A stretch of 64,000 nt of DNA, from contig JAHLKF010000026.1 of the NCBI GenBank assembly GCA_025558075.1, positions 186,001 to 250,000 of the forward strand. Reading direction: 5' to 3'. Positions 30,549-40,844 of the stretch are shown piece after piece. The notes beneath the pieces are model-generated. The model saw only the letters and a list, made by a program, of their open reading frames with translations. It searched no databases and was not told the origin of the DNA. The position numbers and the translations under genes are program-made. The number at the start of each line of letters is the position of its first letter. The first letter of the stretch is position 1. Origin of the DNA: Gaertneriomyces semiglobifer. Lineage: Eukaryota; Chytridiomycota; Chytridiomycetes; Spizellomycetales; Spizellomycetaceae.

Positions 30549-31976
30549 GATATATAAGCTGACGGTATTCGGGATATCGGGTTCGGCGCTTCCGGTCGAT
30601 GGTATATGTGTGGGGATGGCAGTCCACGCACTTTTCAGAGAATAATCTCCGTTGGTTGGTACATATAATCAAGTAGGTAGAGAATATCTCCTCACTACTC
30701 TTTCTTTATAACGCTCAACCTAGCCCAGGTGTTTCCTCTCTCCCCTCCTGTTCTTTTTTTTTATCAAAGATTGACAGCGGAGGGACTTCTGTTTCTCGCA
30801 AGGAAATGTTTGCCAGACCAGGTTTTTCGATGTCGAAGCTGGAGGTTTGCTTCTCAACCCGCCCGCCCCCCTTCTTGACAGCCCAAGCGCTACCTTCCAT
30901 CGGTATATAGTACGCTATAAATAGAAACAGATTAGGTAAATGGTCTGTAATAGATCAAAAGAACCCGGTCGTTTCCTTCTACACACACCTGAAATAAGAA
31001 AGCCGCACCTGGACCATTCCATTCCTTCCATCTTTGACAAGAAGCAAGAAACACAATTCCCATTTATTATACACATCCTTTTCACCTTTTCGCTATATAT
31101 GCAGGGGACCACTGTGGGGTTTGTTTTTTTAAAGGGAATGCGAACACACGCGTAGTGCGAGCCAATCCACGCACACTTCAACCGCGTGTGTTGTTCGGAC
31201 GCGTTAACACACTGCACACCTCATTCATATCATGACACATACGCCCGTTTCATTCCTTGTAACGATGGATCGTAATCCAGTGGCAGAAGGCGTCGGCCAT
31301 TTGCCAATGTCCTTCCAATTCATTGCTGCGGGTTGCGGGTTCGAGTCCAAGCTATTGCATGGTATCACCACTGCACTACTGCCAGTCTCACACTTTCTTC
31401 GCGAGACGAGACCAGTCCTGATACGAAATAAATGGGGATGGCACTAGCGCCGTGGTGCTACCATGTGATAAATAAGGTCTCTTTTATATTCTCCTTTTTG
31501 TTTCTGGAATATACATATGCTGATCATGGCATCATGCTTGCCCTCTGTCGGGTGGATCGTGGTTGATGGTGATGAGAATGAACTATGTATGTGTCAAACC
31601 TGGGTCATCATGAATTGCGGAATGCAAAAGGCATGGTACGTCTGGCACAAGTTTATAATTATGTCCAGTCGAGGTGGATGAGGATGCAGCAATGAATAGG
31701 AATGCACACCCGTCGTTCGCAAAATGCATATAATGATTTGCACCACATCACTAATCAACAACTCATTCATATAAATACGCAGTAGCACCCCCAGGTATGA
31801 GATCGAGTACACAGCTTACACGACCCCCTCCTCCCATTACCAGACTAAGAGTAAGCGATCAACCCCTCTTTCGAAATCAATCGTCACTAACCAAACCAAT
31901 GCCCAACCAATGCACCAAACCTTCCCGGTATTTACAAATCCCTAACTAACGTACACGACCCATAACCTGGATTCAT
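30549..31976. other. Intergenic region upstream of the FHA-RING gene
   Basis: About 1.4 kb with promoter of one minus-strand gene and 3' flank of the next. Open frames are short and featureless. A tRNA-like pair of internal promoter boxes occurs at 31273-31283 and 31338-31348 and is listed separately. Nothing else is supported. Confidence 0.45.
31273..31348 (+). other. tRNA-like A and B box pair, probably a decayed tRNA-derived relic
   Basis: TAATCCAGTGG at 31273-31283 resembles an A box, and GGTTCGAGTCC at 31338-31348 is a consensus B box, 65 nt apart. I could not pair the acceptor or T stems around them, so this is not a functional tRNA. It may be a SINE relic unrelated to the copies at the left end, or chance. 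Confidence 0.25.
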
Positions 31977-34900
31977 CTACTGTCCCCCTTCCTCCTCTCC
32001 ATCCTCATCCATCTCATCGTCATCTTCATCCAACTCGTCATCATCATCCTCATCCATCTCATCTCCCATCCCATCCCCAACTCCCTGTACATCAATGCCC
32101 TCTACACCCTCTGTAAAATCAAGCACCTCAAACCATGTCCGTCCCCCTTCTTTCTGTACCGCACACACCATTCGTCGCTCATCCATACGAACACGCCAGA
32201 CACCTTGCACACTGCTCACCAAATCCCGAATATGGCGTCCATGAATCGGCGTCTCACCGTCCGGGCCTTGGGTGTACGGTAACCCGCGGCCCAAGTCCGG
32301 CGCCATGGAAAACCCGCGACCGTAGCTTTTGGAATTGAGCTCCCACAGTTTCACGCCGCCGTCAGACCCTGATACGATCCGGTTGAGGACAGGGTCGTGG
32401 TGGAAACATGTGATGGCTGCTGCGTGGCCAGAGAGAGTGGCGAGGCATTGTCCCGTGACAGGTGACCACACGCGAAGTGTCGAGTCGGCAGCAGCGGAGA
32501 CGAGGTATTTGGACGAGAGCTCGAGGAGACCAACTAAAGATTGATGACCTGCAAAGTACGAAAAAGCAAAAAGAATTTAGAACACAATATCAGCGAACGT
32601 TGCACCACCCAAACGGGTTGCGACTGATGCAGTGGTTTGGCAGAACGCATACCTTCAAGTTTATGTAACTGTTGTCCTGTTCGTGCACACCAGATTCTGA
32701 CTGTCGCATCCATACTACCACTCACAGCCCTCTTCAGTTCATGACTATATCCCACACTATACACCTTCTCTGCATGTCCTCGACAGACATGCGTGCATGT
32801 ACCAGTCGGCAAATCCCATATCCTCACCGTCGTATCATAACTTCCACTCACTAGGGTATTACCAAAACCTGCAATGGCACGCACGGAATTGGTGTGTCCA
32901 GCAAGAACATGGCGGAAGTACGGGTTGATGGGGTACTGAGGCGGGTCAGACATGGGAGACTGCGTGCCGGCGTGATAAGGAGGGTCCCGCTTCGGGTTCG
33001 GCAGACGCCATACTCGAAGCGTTGCGTCGCGCGAACCTGTTACGATGAGAGGGACGTCGGGTTCCATGCGTCCCGTTTCCGGATTACGCGATGGGATGAT
33101 GATGACGAGACACCGAACGGTAGAGGTGTGGCCTTCGAAAAGGTGGGTGCACTCTCCGGTATCCATGTCCCAAACTCGAACTGTTCGATCAGTCGATCCG
33201 GAAACCAAAACATGTTTCCAGTACTGGAGTGCCCATACTCCTCCTTCGTGTCCTTGTAATCTCTTCAACAAATTTCCAGTCGCTGTATCGTATATATGAA
33301 TCGTCTGATCGTCTGATCCGGAGACAATCTTATCACAGTCAAACTGCAAACAGGTCACGACATTAAAAGAATGGCCCGGAAAGGTGACCCGTTTGTACCG
33401 CCCTTTGAACCAGTTTTGCCGGATCATGTAGTGGCGACGGTACAATTTCTTGTGCAGCGACGGGGGCAAGCTATCCTGCGCAACAACAGGAGTGGGATTC
33501 ACCGCATCCCAGTACAGCGCCCATCTCGTATCCGGCTGCATCAAACACCGCCTGTCGGGAGACGCAAAACGCAGCGGTACGCCTTCGCGCTTGGCATACG
33601 CATCTGCTTCTTCCCAAACTTCGGCTTCGTCAAACCAACTATCCTCCTGTAACCTCCGTTTCCAAATAGCTATCTCCGCACCATCGCCATCTACGACCCG
33701 TTTCCAGGCTCGGCTGACCTGCGCGCAACGCCCTAAACTGCGCAAATCCAGGTGCTGTAAGATTTGGTAGCTCAGTTCGACCGGTAGCAAACCAAGAAAG
33801 TCTCGTTTCAAGTTTGGCAGAATCATCGAGGATACGAACTGTAGCGCCGGGAACGGACATCGTTTTAGCATCTGAAGCAACACGTACGTCTTGAGTTGGG
33901 TGGGAAAGCTGTCAAAGGTATTGAGAATGTACGGAATGTCGTTGAGAGATGGAATGTTCTGGATGTCAGCAGGAAGGCTGGGATTGGGCGGGAAGTTGAT
34001 ATTGCCGGTGAACGCATCTCCGCTAGGATTCATGTCAAACGAATCCAGCATGGGAACATCTCCCAAAAGAGGTCCAAATGCTTGACAATTCGCATGGGTT
34101 GTTGGTGACATGGTCGGGCTTGGTAGATTTGGCGTATTGGTTCCACTGATATCGTCACCCGGAATATTTATAGGATTGACTTCTGGAAACGGCGTGAGCG
34201 GCAACCCAAGATTGCCTTGACCTCCTGGCATGCCTTTTGAGGCAGGCATAGATCCCGACCGAAGATGCGGCGGGACTGCAGAGGCACCAATTGATCCACG
34301 ACGTTTAGGAGCTCTAGGTCTGGCATCGCTTCCTCCTCCCATAGTTGGCGAAATTTGCACTTGCTGCAGTTCTGTCGCTGTCATGGCAGCGTAATTCTCT
34401 GGAGACACCGGTCTCTTCCGGCTTCCAGTGCGACTGTACGGCTGAGCTGCTTGCGGGTACGGATGATCAACGAATGAAGACGGGGCCTCTAACACGGAAG
34501 CGTCGCGCGGTAGCTCTTGGGCTTGAGGGATCGGCAACGAATCCTGTAAGAATTGATATAAATCTTCTGAAACGGCTGTGGATGGATGCAGGTAATATGA
34601 CCAACCTCAAACGTTCCCAGTTGATCCAGGAATTCAAGTTCTCTGAAACTGGTTGAAACTCCGCCTGCTTCCACAGCAAACTTTTTCAAGCAAGGAGGGG
34701 TAGGTGCGTTGGCTAACGGATACGTCTCGGGATCCGACGGATGTCGAGGTGGCGGCGGCGGAATCAAAAGTGGGGGATAGTTGGTTGTACGAGTGGTCGT
34801 AACAACGGTCGTGGTGACCTGCTGCTGCGCAGAAAGAGCTAATTGCACTGGTTTCTCTCCAGGCGCACGATTGTTATGCAGTCCGGATGCTGATGACACT

Positions 34901-35119
34901 AAGAAGTTGATGAGACATACAACTACAGTAATAAGTGAAGCAACTTGAAGGTTTACCTGGTCGGGACACCCCAAATCCTTGTCCACTACCAGTGGTGGAA
35001 GCCGTTGACTCAAAAGGTTGGGAAGCGCCCGCTGGACCAATAGGGGCTGCTGGAGCAAAAAACGGCGGTGGATTCGGGGCAGAAGGTCGGTCACGAGTTG
35101 TTGTAGGCGATGGCAGCAT
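31977..35119 (-). CDS. CDC4: Cdc4/Fbxw7-type F-box WD40 protein (SCF substrate receptor)
   Basis: Four exons on the minus strand, 35119-34957, 34898-34606, 34543-32653 and 32548-31977, give 972 residues. Phases are 1, 0 and 1, and introns are 58-104 bp. The N-terminal half is Pro/Gln/Thr-rich with the fungal Cdc4 landmark LANAPTPPCLKKFAVEAGG. The F-box lies around residues 385-430 (DFLGLLPVELSYQILQHLDL followed by RSLGRCAQVSRAWK). WD40 repeats run from about residue 533, with clear GH...WD units (GHSFNVVTCLQF, GHEGGVWALQYW, GHTSTVRC, GHTNSVRAIAGF, GHAEKVYSVGYS, GHQSLVGLLELS, GHAAAITCFHHD). An acidic tail of about 30 residues closes the protein. Cdc4 brings phosphorylated proteins such as Sic1-type inhibitors and cyclins to the SCF ubiquitin ligase. 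The gene joins across the last intron inside a WD40 unit (HKLE/GHQSL), confirming that junction. Confidence 0.93.
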
Positions 35120-37305
35120 GCTCGCTTAATGTGCGAGCGATGTGGTGATTGCCGGTGGTTATTACTACCAGCTGGATCGAAACTGTATGATAGGCCCCGT
35201 TGACACTGGTCGTTTTGTGCTCTTCCGTAGCTGCTCAAGATGGTATGGTGGGCGGCGCAAAGTATATATAGTACGGGCGCTGGCTGATGCGGTGCCGATG
35301 AACCAGGAAGAAGAATGGACGAGTTAAAACGGGCATTCAACACAATCTTCTGATTCAAAAGACTCTCATCCTTATCAGGCCTACTCCTGTATTGAGAATT
35401 TCTTCGCCCATCCACAGCCATGCCAGTGTCCCACAGCAGTTTGGCAAGAAGCCCTGATATAATTTGTGCCTGACAGGTTTGGAATACAAGCCCTACCCTT
35501 CTCTCTCTCCTCCTCCATGATCTTTCAGGCCAAACTCGGGCATTCAAGAAAAGCTTCTCTACGTGATGTTCACTATCGTCCAGCCACCTCCGCCTTTGCT
35601 TTTATACGACCGTCTGACTGGAGACTTACCGAAAACCTCTTTTTCCTAAATCCTCAAGGACTCGCAGCGCACGACTCTTATCTGTCCCTCACCCTCTGCT
35701 GCAAACCCAAACGTTTGGCGATAAGCTTTTAACTGAGGGTGCAGTGGTCGTTTGGTGATAGTGTCGCAGTTCTAAAATGACCCCCAAGCAACAATGAACA
35801 CCTCTCTTTTCCCTCACACACCTCACACACAAACACACACTTTCTTTCTCTCTTCTACTCCCTCTCTCTTACTCTCCTACTCTCTCTTACTCCCTCGCTC
35901 TCTCTCTCTCTCTCTTACTCTCTCTCTGCTCAATTCCCCCCCCTCTCCGCAGACAATGCAAAAGCCCAATCAATCCTCAGCTCAGACCGCATCATTCCCC
36001 CTCCCCCCTTATCGATACATAAATTACGCACGCGACGGACATTAACGCTGCGAAATACGCGCGCGTCAGTTGTGATTTAGTGATCTGCGAGGGAGCAATG
36101 GTTTGTTTTTGCATGGAACGGACGGACGGGGGAGCGTTGGGGGGATGGAGAGGATGGGGGAGAGCATCGCATCGCTTGACTCTCGTCTGATGGATGGTAA
36201 ATTTCTCATCGGTGCCTCCTATTGTGACCATGTTCTCGTTTACGCTTGCTATCCCCTCCGCGCAGCTTTGTAAAAGAGAACATGGTCAGGAATGGCGTCC
36301 GTCCTTAATGCGTTTCTGTCAAAACGGTTCGGTGGAACGCCGCCGTGTTGCTCTCCCAGGGCAGGGGTTTGAAATGAAAATACATGTACACCTCGTTTAC
36401 TTATACTGCTTGTCCAAATGATGAATTGTAATTGCGCTGGAGAAAAAAACTAAATCCAATTTCACGATTGATATCCATCGTGTGCGTCCATTTTTATGCA
36501 GAGAGCGATTGTGCCGGATTGGCAGCTTTATAACAAACACGAAGGCCTGGGCCTGTCCCTGCGCTGTGTTAAAATTAATTTTGATACCCTGGTTGCATGC
36601 GGAAAAGGTTTCTGGATGTCAATCTGTCCCATGTCAAATACCGCACGAATGACACGGTATGCTTCGTCGGCTCATCAGGAGCACTTTCAAGTGGTTCTCC
36701 GAGGGCAATTCTCAGAACAAACCCAAAACTGGGAAAGATGACATTGACCAGCTCAATGATCAATCGTTGCACTCGCACAACCTTTTGGATCAGCACGCTG
36801 TGATCTCTCCTCCAACTATATCCAAAAACCATCCATAAACATGCAAAAGAAAAAGCGACTTTGAATGTCAACCAACAAGAGGTTCCAAATCTTTCTAATG
36901 CCACTCTTTCAAAAAACGTTCCCTAACCAAAACACACAAAAAAGGAAAAGATCATACATCTTTAATCTGGCTCTCCCCCAACTCCCCTTTGATGAATCCA
37001 CCCAAACCAAGCTTCACAAAGTGAATCAAAAACATCTCGACATCATTCGCACTATTCTTCTCCTGTTACATAAACACAAGAATCAGGAAAAATGGTTCCG
37101 CCCTTTCCGCGTGTTGTAGGGTATGGTCATAACAAATCATCTTTTTTTTGTAGAGTTAATAACAAGAGAGATGAACGAGAAGGGGCGCAGTGTGTAATAT
37201 AACTAAGGTGAATCGGGGTGCGCGCGTGAAACGAGTTGTTTGGTTGGATGGCGAAAATTCGGGGTTTTATTGGGTGTTACATGGCGGTTTGGGAGACGGT
37301 GTCAC
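35120..37305. other. Intergenic region between CDC4 and CYT1, with CT-rich tract
   Basis: About 2.2 kb. A CT-rich block spans 35835-35935 and includes a run of pure CT at about 35898-35914. Its purine-rich complement lies on the coding strand of the CDC4-like gene, 0.7-0.8 kb upstream of the start. I see no gene. Small open frames at 36200-37120 have no motif and no splice partner. Confidence 0.45.
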
Positions 37306-38482
37306 TTAAAACTCCGACTATACAATCATCAGTAATTAGTTTGAATGTGGCACGGGTGCACATGTCCGGCAAAGGACAAAACGCACCTTTTGAGGCTTGT
37401 AGACAATCTTCCTCGACTTGATCCAGCTCCACTTGAACCGTTTGTACCAAACCGACATGCCAAGCAACATAAAGGTGATCGCCATAGTCTTCATACCCAT
37501 CTTTTTCCGCTCATCGTGCTCAGGGTAACTTGCCCAGGACAAGAACGTTGTCACGTCCTTGGCCAACTGTGCGGCGTTGTTCGGAGTGCCGTCCTCGTAG
37601 TCACACACTTCATCAAAGATTGACCGAGCCATGGCAATAGCACCACCGGGGAAGTACGGGTTGTAGTGAAGACCTTCACGGATATGGACACCCGCTGGAG
37701 GCTCACAGTATCCCAGGAGCAGAGAGAAGATGTAGTTCTCCTCTCCGTGACGGGCACGCGAAATGCACGACAAGTCTGGCGGGTAGGCTCCTCCGTTGGC
37801 GGCACGAGCAGCGTCTTCGTTAGGGTACGGGTTGGGCATGGGGTCAGTCAACTTTCCGGGACGCATAAACATCTCTCCCTTGTCGTTCGGTCCATCCTGG
37901 TATTCGTATTCGGCGGCCATTTCCTTGGCCTCGTTTTCGGTGTGACTTACGCCAACAAGGTCACGGAAGTGGATGTATTCCATGGAGTGGCAAGCGGAGC
38001 AAACTTCTTTGTAAACCTGGAAACCACGGCGGATACTGAATAACGAAATGAGTGAGCCGACATGAAACACGTTAATATCAAGGTAGCAAACGCTAAACCT
38101 ACGAGGCGTGGTCGAAAGTCTTCCACGGCTTGTAATGATCCCATGGGTAGTGAGGAGGGTGGAGACCGTGGTCCGCGCTGGAGAAAGCATGTGCTTCAGG
38201 AAAAATGTTGATGCCCATTTCCTTGGCCTTGTCAGCCATCTTTGTCAACGTGCCAGCAGCTGACCGGTAGACAGGCTCCATGCGATCATCTGTCAGGACG
38301 TAGTTGGAAAGACCGTATCCGACAACGGCAGAGGCAGCGGCAGCCTTGGCGAACCATGCCATTGCCTCACTGCGAGATGCGCCGTACGGGCCGCTCTGTG
38401 TCGAAGCCTGGCGGATGGGTTGGAATTTCGGCGCAGCGCGGAAGCCGCGGGACGCAGCTTGTGTGGCAAATCGGGAGATCAT
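37306..38482 (-). CDS. CYT1: Cytochrome c1, heme protein of respiratory complex III
   Basis: Exons on the minus strand are 38482-38103, 38035-37387 and 37317-37306, giving 346 residues. The start at 38482 gives a mitochondrial presequence ([20 protein letters not shown]) followed by a hydrophobic stretch ([17 protein letters not shown]), as expected for a bipartite inner-membrane signal. The heme-binding CSACH is at residues 139-143. [30 protein letters not shown], cut here into [18 protein letters not shown] and [11 protein letters not shown], is the family signature. The axial Met lies in GAIAMARS. The C-terminal membrane anchor ([21 protein letters not shown]) and KSRKIVYKP end the protein. 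Without the third exon the frame would add 20 atypical residues. Splicing at GTGCGT to TGTATAG leaves KPQK-SEF-stop, a tail of family-like length, so I prefer the 12-nt terminal exon. It carries electrons from the Rieske protein to cytochrome c in the intermembrane space. Confidence 0.93.
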
Positions 38483-39845
38483 GGCTATGAGTTGTTTGTA
38501 GACGGTGTCGTTGACGAAGGGCAAGGATTTCGGAAATAAGATGAAGAATAATGGAACAGAGATCAGTACATACAATATGGATCATGTTTCGCGTCCGCTC
38601 TGACTTTTCCGTTTCCGTCGATAACAGAACGCATGCGGCCTCTCCAACATTGTTTCCCTGTCCTCGGGGATAGGTCTCAAACTACGCTGTAACATCCGCT
38701 GTAACATCCGCGAGGCTAATCATCTCCACAGTTGACCGATCGTATCCATTTCCAATATAAGATCTGCTCCCGCCGATGGGTGGATCGCTTGAACAACACC
38801 AACATTGAATAGCCTCTGCCTTGTTCTCTGACGCATCTCGCGTAGACCAAGTCACAAACGGGTCGAAATGGACGACCCCACACTTTACGCATACACACCT
38901 CTTGCAACAGGTAAAATTTCTAGCTACTCTAACACAAACACCCACCCCTCAACGGCAACAGCTCTCAGCTCTCCGACGACAAGGACTAAAGGGGATATAC
39001 GGTTCCGGGGATTCAAGATCCTCCTGCGTCGTTTGGTTGTTTGCGTTTCCGTTCGCCGCTTTGAATCCGATCAACTTCGGTGATTTGGGCGACCAACGCA
39101 ACCCCACATCGCGACGCGCAGTCACGTGGACACGCTGTCATGGTGATGGGACACGCTAGTGCTAGGTTATGTGGTAAGCAGCTATTGCATAATCACATTA
39201 TGCAATCAAGTGCCACCCGTGCCACCCGCTGTGATTACCTCAGCCTGCTCCGCTTTGTGTGCGACCGCGTGTCGTTCCGTTCGCAAGCAGCCGCTTTGTT
39301 TATTCTTCCTTGAATTGAGGTGAGAAGCAGTGAGCAGAGGGTGAGAGTTAGTATCAGAGAGTAAGTAGCGGAGAGAAGCGAGAGAGGTTGACGGTCTTGG
39401 CAAGTGCACATAGGACGGTAGCAGAAATTAGGGTAGTACAGGTAGTTGGTGTCCAAAGTTTCGAGTGTGTGGATGAATTCCATTTCTAAAAAGGTATTTT
39501 TACCGTGACGATCGAAAGTACTGTTTGTTTCCGAGTTGGGAAAATTAAAACCCGCTATTTCTTCTAGTCTTCCTGCCCAGCGAGAGTATACAACTGGGAG
39601 GTACCCCTTATGCAGCTGAGCTGTTTATGCTCTGTTGAATTTGTTTTGTCATCACCTGAGGACGCTGGCATTTCGGGGATTACTCTGGACTTACCCTGAG
39701 CACCACCACCAATACCGCGGAGGGTTTTCGGAGGGATTGCAAGGGTTGCGCTCCTCAACCTTAATCACTGGCCGTCACCACGTTCTTCCTGTCAGTCGGG
39801 ATCTCTCACAGCGCCTTCGCCACAACTGACATTGTCAATTCGAAA
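38483..39845. other. Divergent intergenic region, with a possible small gene at 38868
   Basis: The region separates CYT1 (-) from the small plus-strand gene at 39846. An ATG at 38868 in good context opens MDDPTLYAYTPLAT. It is followed by a possible 51-bp intron (GTAAAA, CTAAC branch-like site, CAACAG at 38960) and a basic segment (TKGDIRFRGFKILLRR...) that stops near 39083. I do not recognise it, and it may be a small gene, a 5' leader, or chance. Nothing else is seen. Confidence 0.35.
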
Positions 39846-40445
39846 ATGCTCGGAACGCGACCGCCATCCATTATCACTGCTGGCATGAACACATCTGTCG
39901 CTCCATCACCACTCTCCCCATCAACAACTACATCCAAAACCATGCCACGCCACACCCGCGACACCAAGAAACCCTTACTATCACCATCATCCAAGGCCGC
40001 TTCCCTCAAACGCTCCAATTCGTTCCCGCCTTGTCGACGCGCCTCCCGCATCCACAATGCCATGATCGCCCGCTCTGAAAAACCTTCTCATCCCGACGAC
40101 ATGAGTCGAGGGAAGTATTGGGCGAGTCAACCCACCACATGCGATGACGACGACTTGCAAACCCTCATTGCCACAACCCCCACCACCAGTAACCCGAAAT
40201 TGCGTATTTCTCCGACCCACACTCCCTCCACTCCTTCCACTCCGCCGTCACCTAATACGCCTACACTCACAAAGTCCGTCTCGTTTTCCTCGACAATGAC
40301 TGTTCATCGCTACGAAGAGTGGGCGAAATTACTCAAGGATTACCGAAAGGAGAAGAAGCGGGACAGCAAGCCTGGGTTGTTCCCGTGGAAGCGACCGGAT
40401 ATCAAAAAGTGGCCGTTGAGTAGCTTGTTCGGAAGCAGCATTTAG
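39846..40445 (+). CDS. Small disordered protein with a PP1-docking-like motif
   Basis: An uninterrupted frame of 199 codons starts at ATG 39846 (context GAAAATGC). The protein is rich in Ser, Pro, Thr and basic residues and has no membrane segment. Near residue 145 it has LTKSVSFSSTMTVHRYEEW. KSVSF fits the RVxF consensus used to dock protein phosphatase 1, and the following TVH...W/Y pattern resembles that seen after the motif in fungal PP1 regulators (inference from pattern memory). A basic C-terminal block (KDYRKEKKRDSK, then FPWKRPDIKKWPLSSLFG) follows and may be helical. The N-terminal half carries many SP/TP sites. No family is recognised, and a kinase/phosphatase adaptor is a guess. 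The gene converges on the GH26-like gene, whose stop is 400 bp away. Confidence 0.7.
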   Translation: MLGTRPPSIITAGMNTSVAPSPLSPSTTTSKTMPRHTRDTKKPLLSPSSKAASLKRSNSFPPCRRASRIHNAMIARSEKPSHPDDMSRGKYWASQPTTCDDDDLQTLIATTPTTSNPKLRISPTHTPSTPSTPPSPNTPTLTKSVSFSSTMTVHRYEEWAKLLKDYRKEKKRDSKPGLFPWKRPDIKKWPLSSLFGSSI

Positions 40446-40844
40446 ATACAGTCTTTTTTTTTCAGTCACAGATGTTACGAATTAGTTAATTGCTCGAGAT
40501 GAAGAGATGAACGTGGGTTATGTATATTCGGTTTTTATGTGTTTCTGCACCTTAGCGTAGGTTGGGTTCGTTCGGGTGGTATTGGTCTCTTTGTATATAC
40601 TATAAGTGCTTGCAAAAGGTTGAAAATATGGTATGAAAATATACGAAACTATGGAGGATAATCAATCCAGTGCTCTGAATTCCACTTGCGAGAGTGGTCT
40701 TGATAAAGAAAAGAATTGACTTGTTGCCAAAAACGAAGCATCCCAACATATATTACATTATTACTTGTACATATTCAACGGGTTCCGGGTCTACAAAAGG
40801 TGTATCATACAGCCAAATTAAAAAGAGAAAATTAAACCATTCAT
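40446..40844. other. Convergent intergenic region
   Basis: About 400 bp of AT-rich DNA between two converging genes. It should contain both 3' ends. It has no gene or repeat that I can see. Confidence 0.5.
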
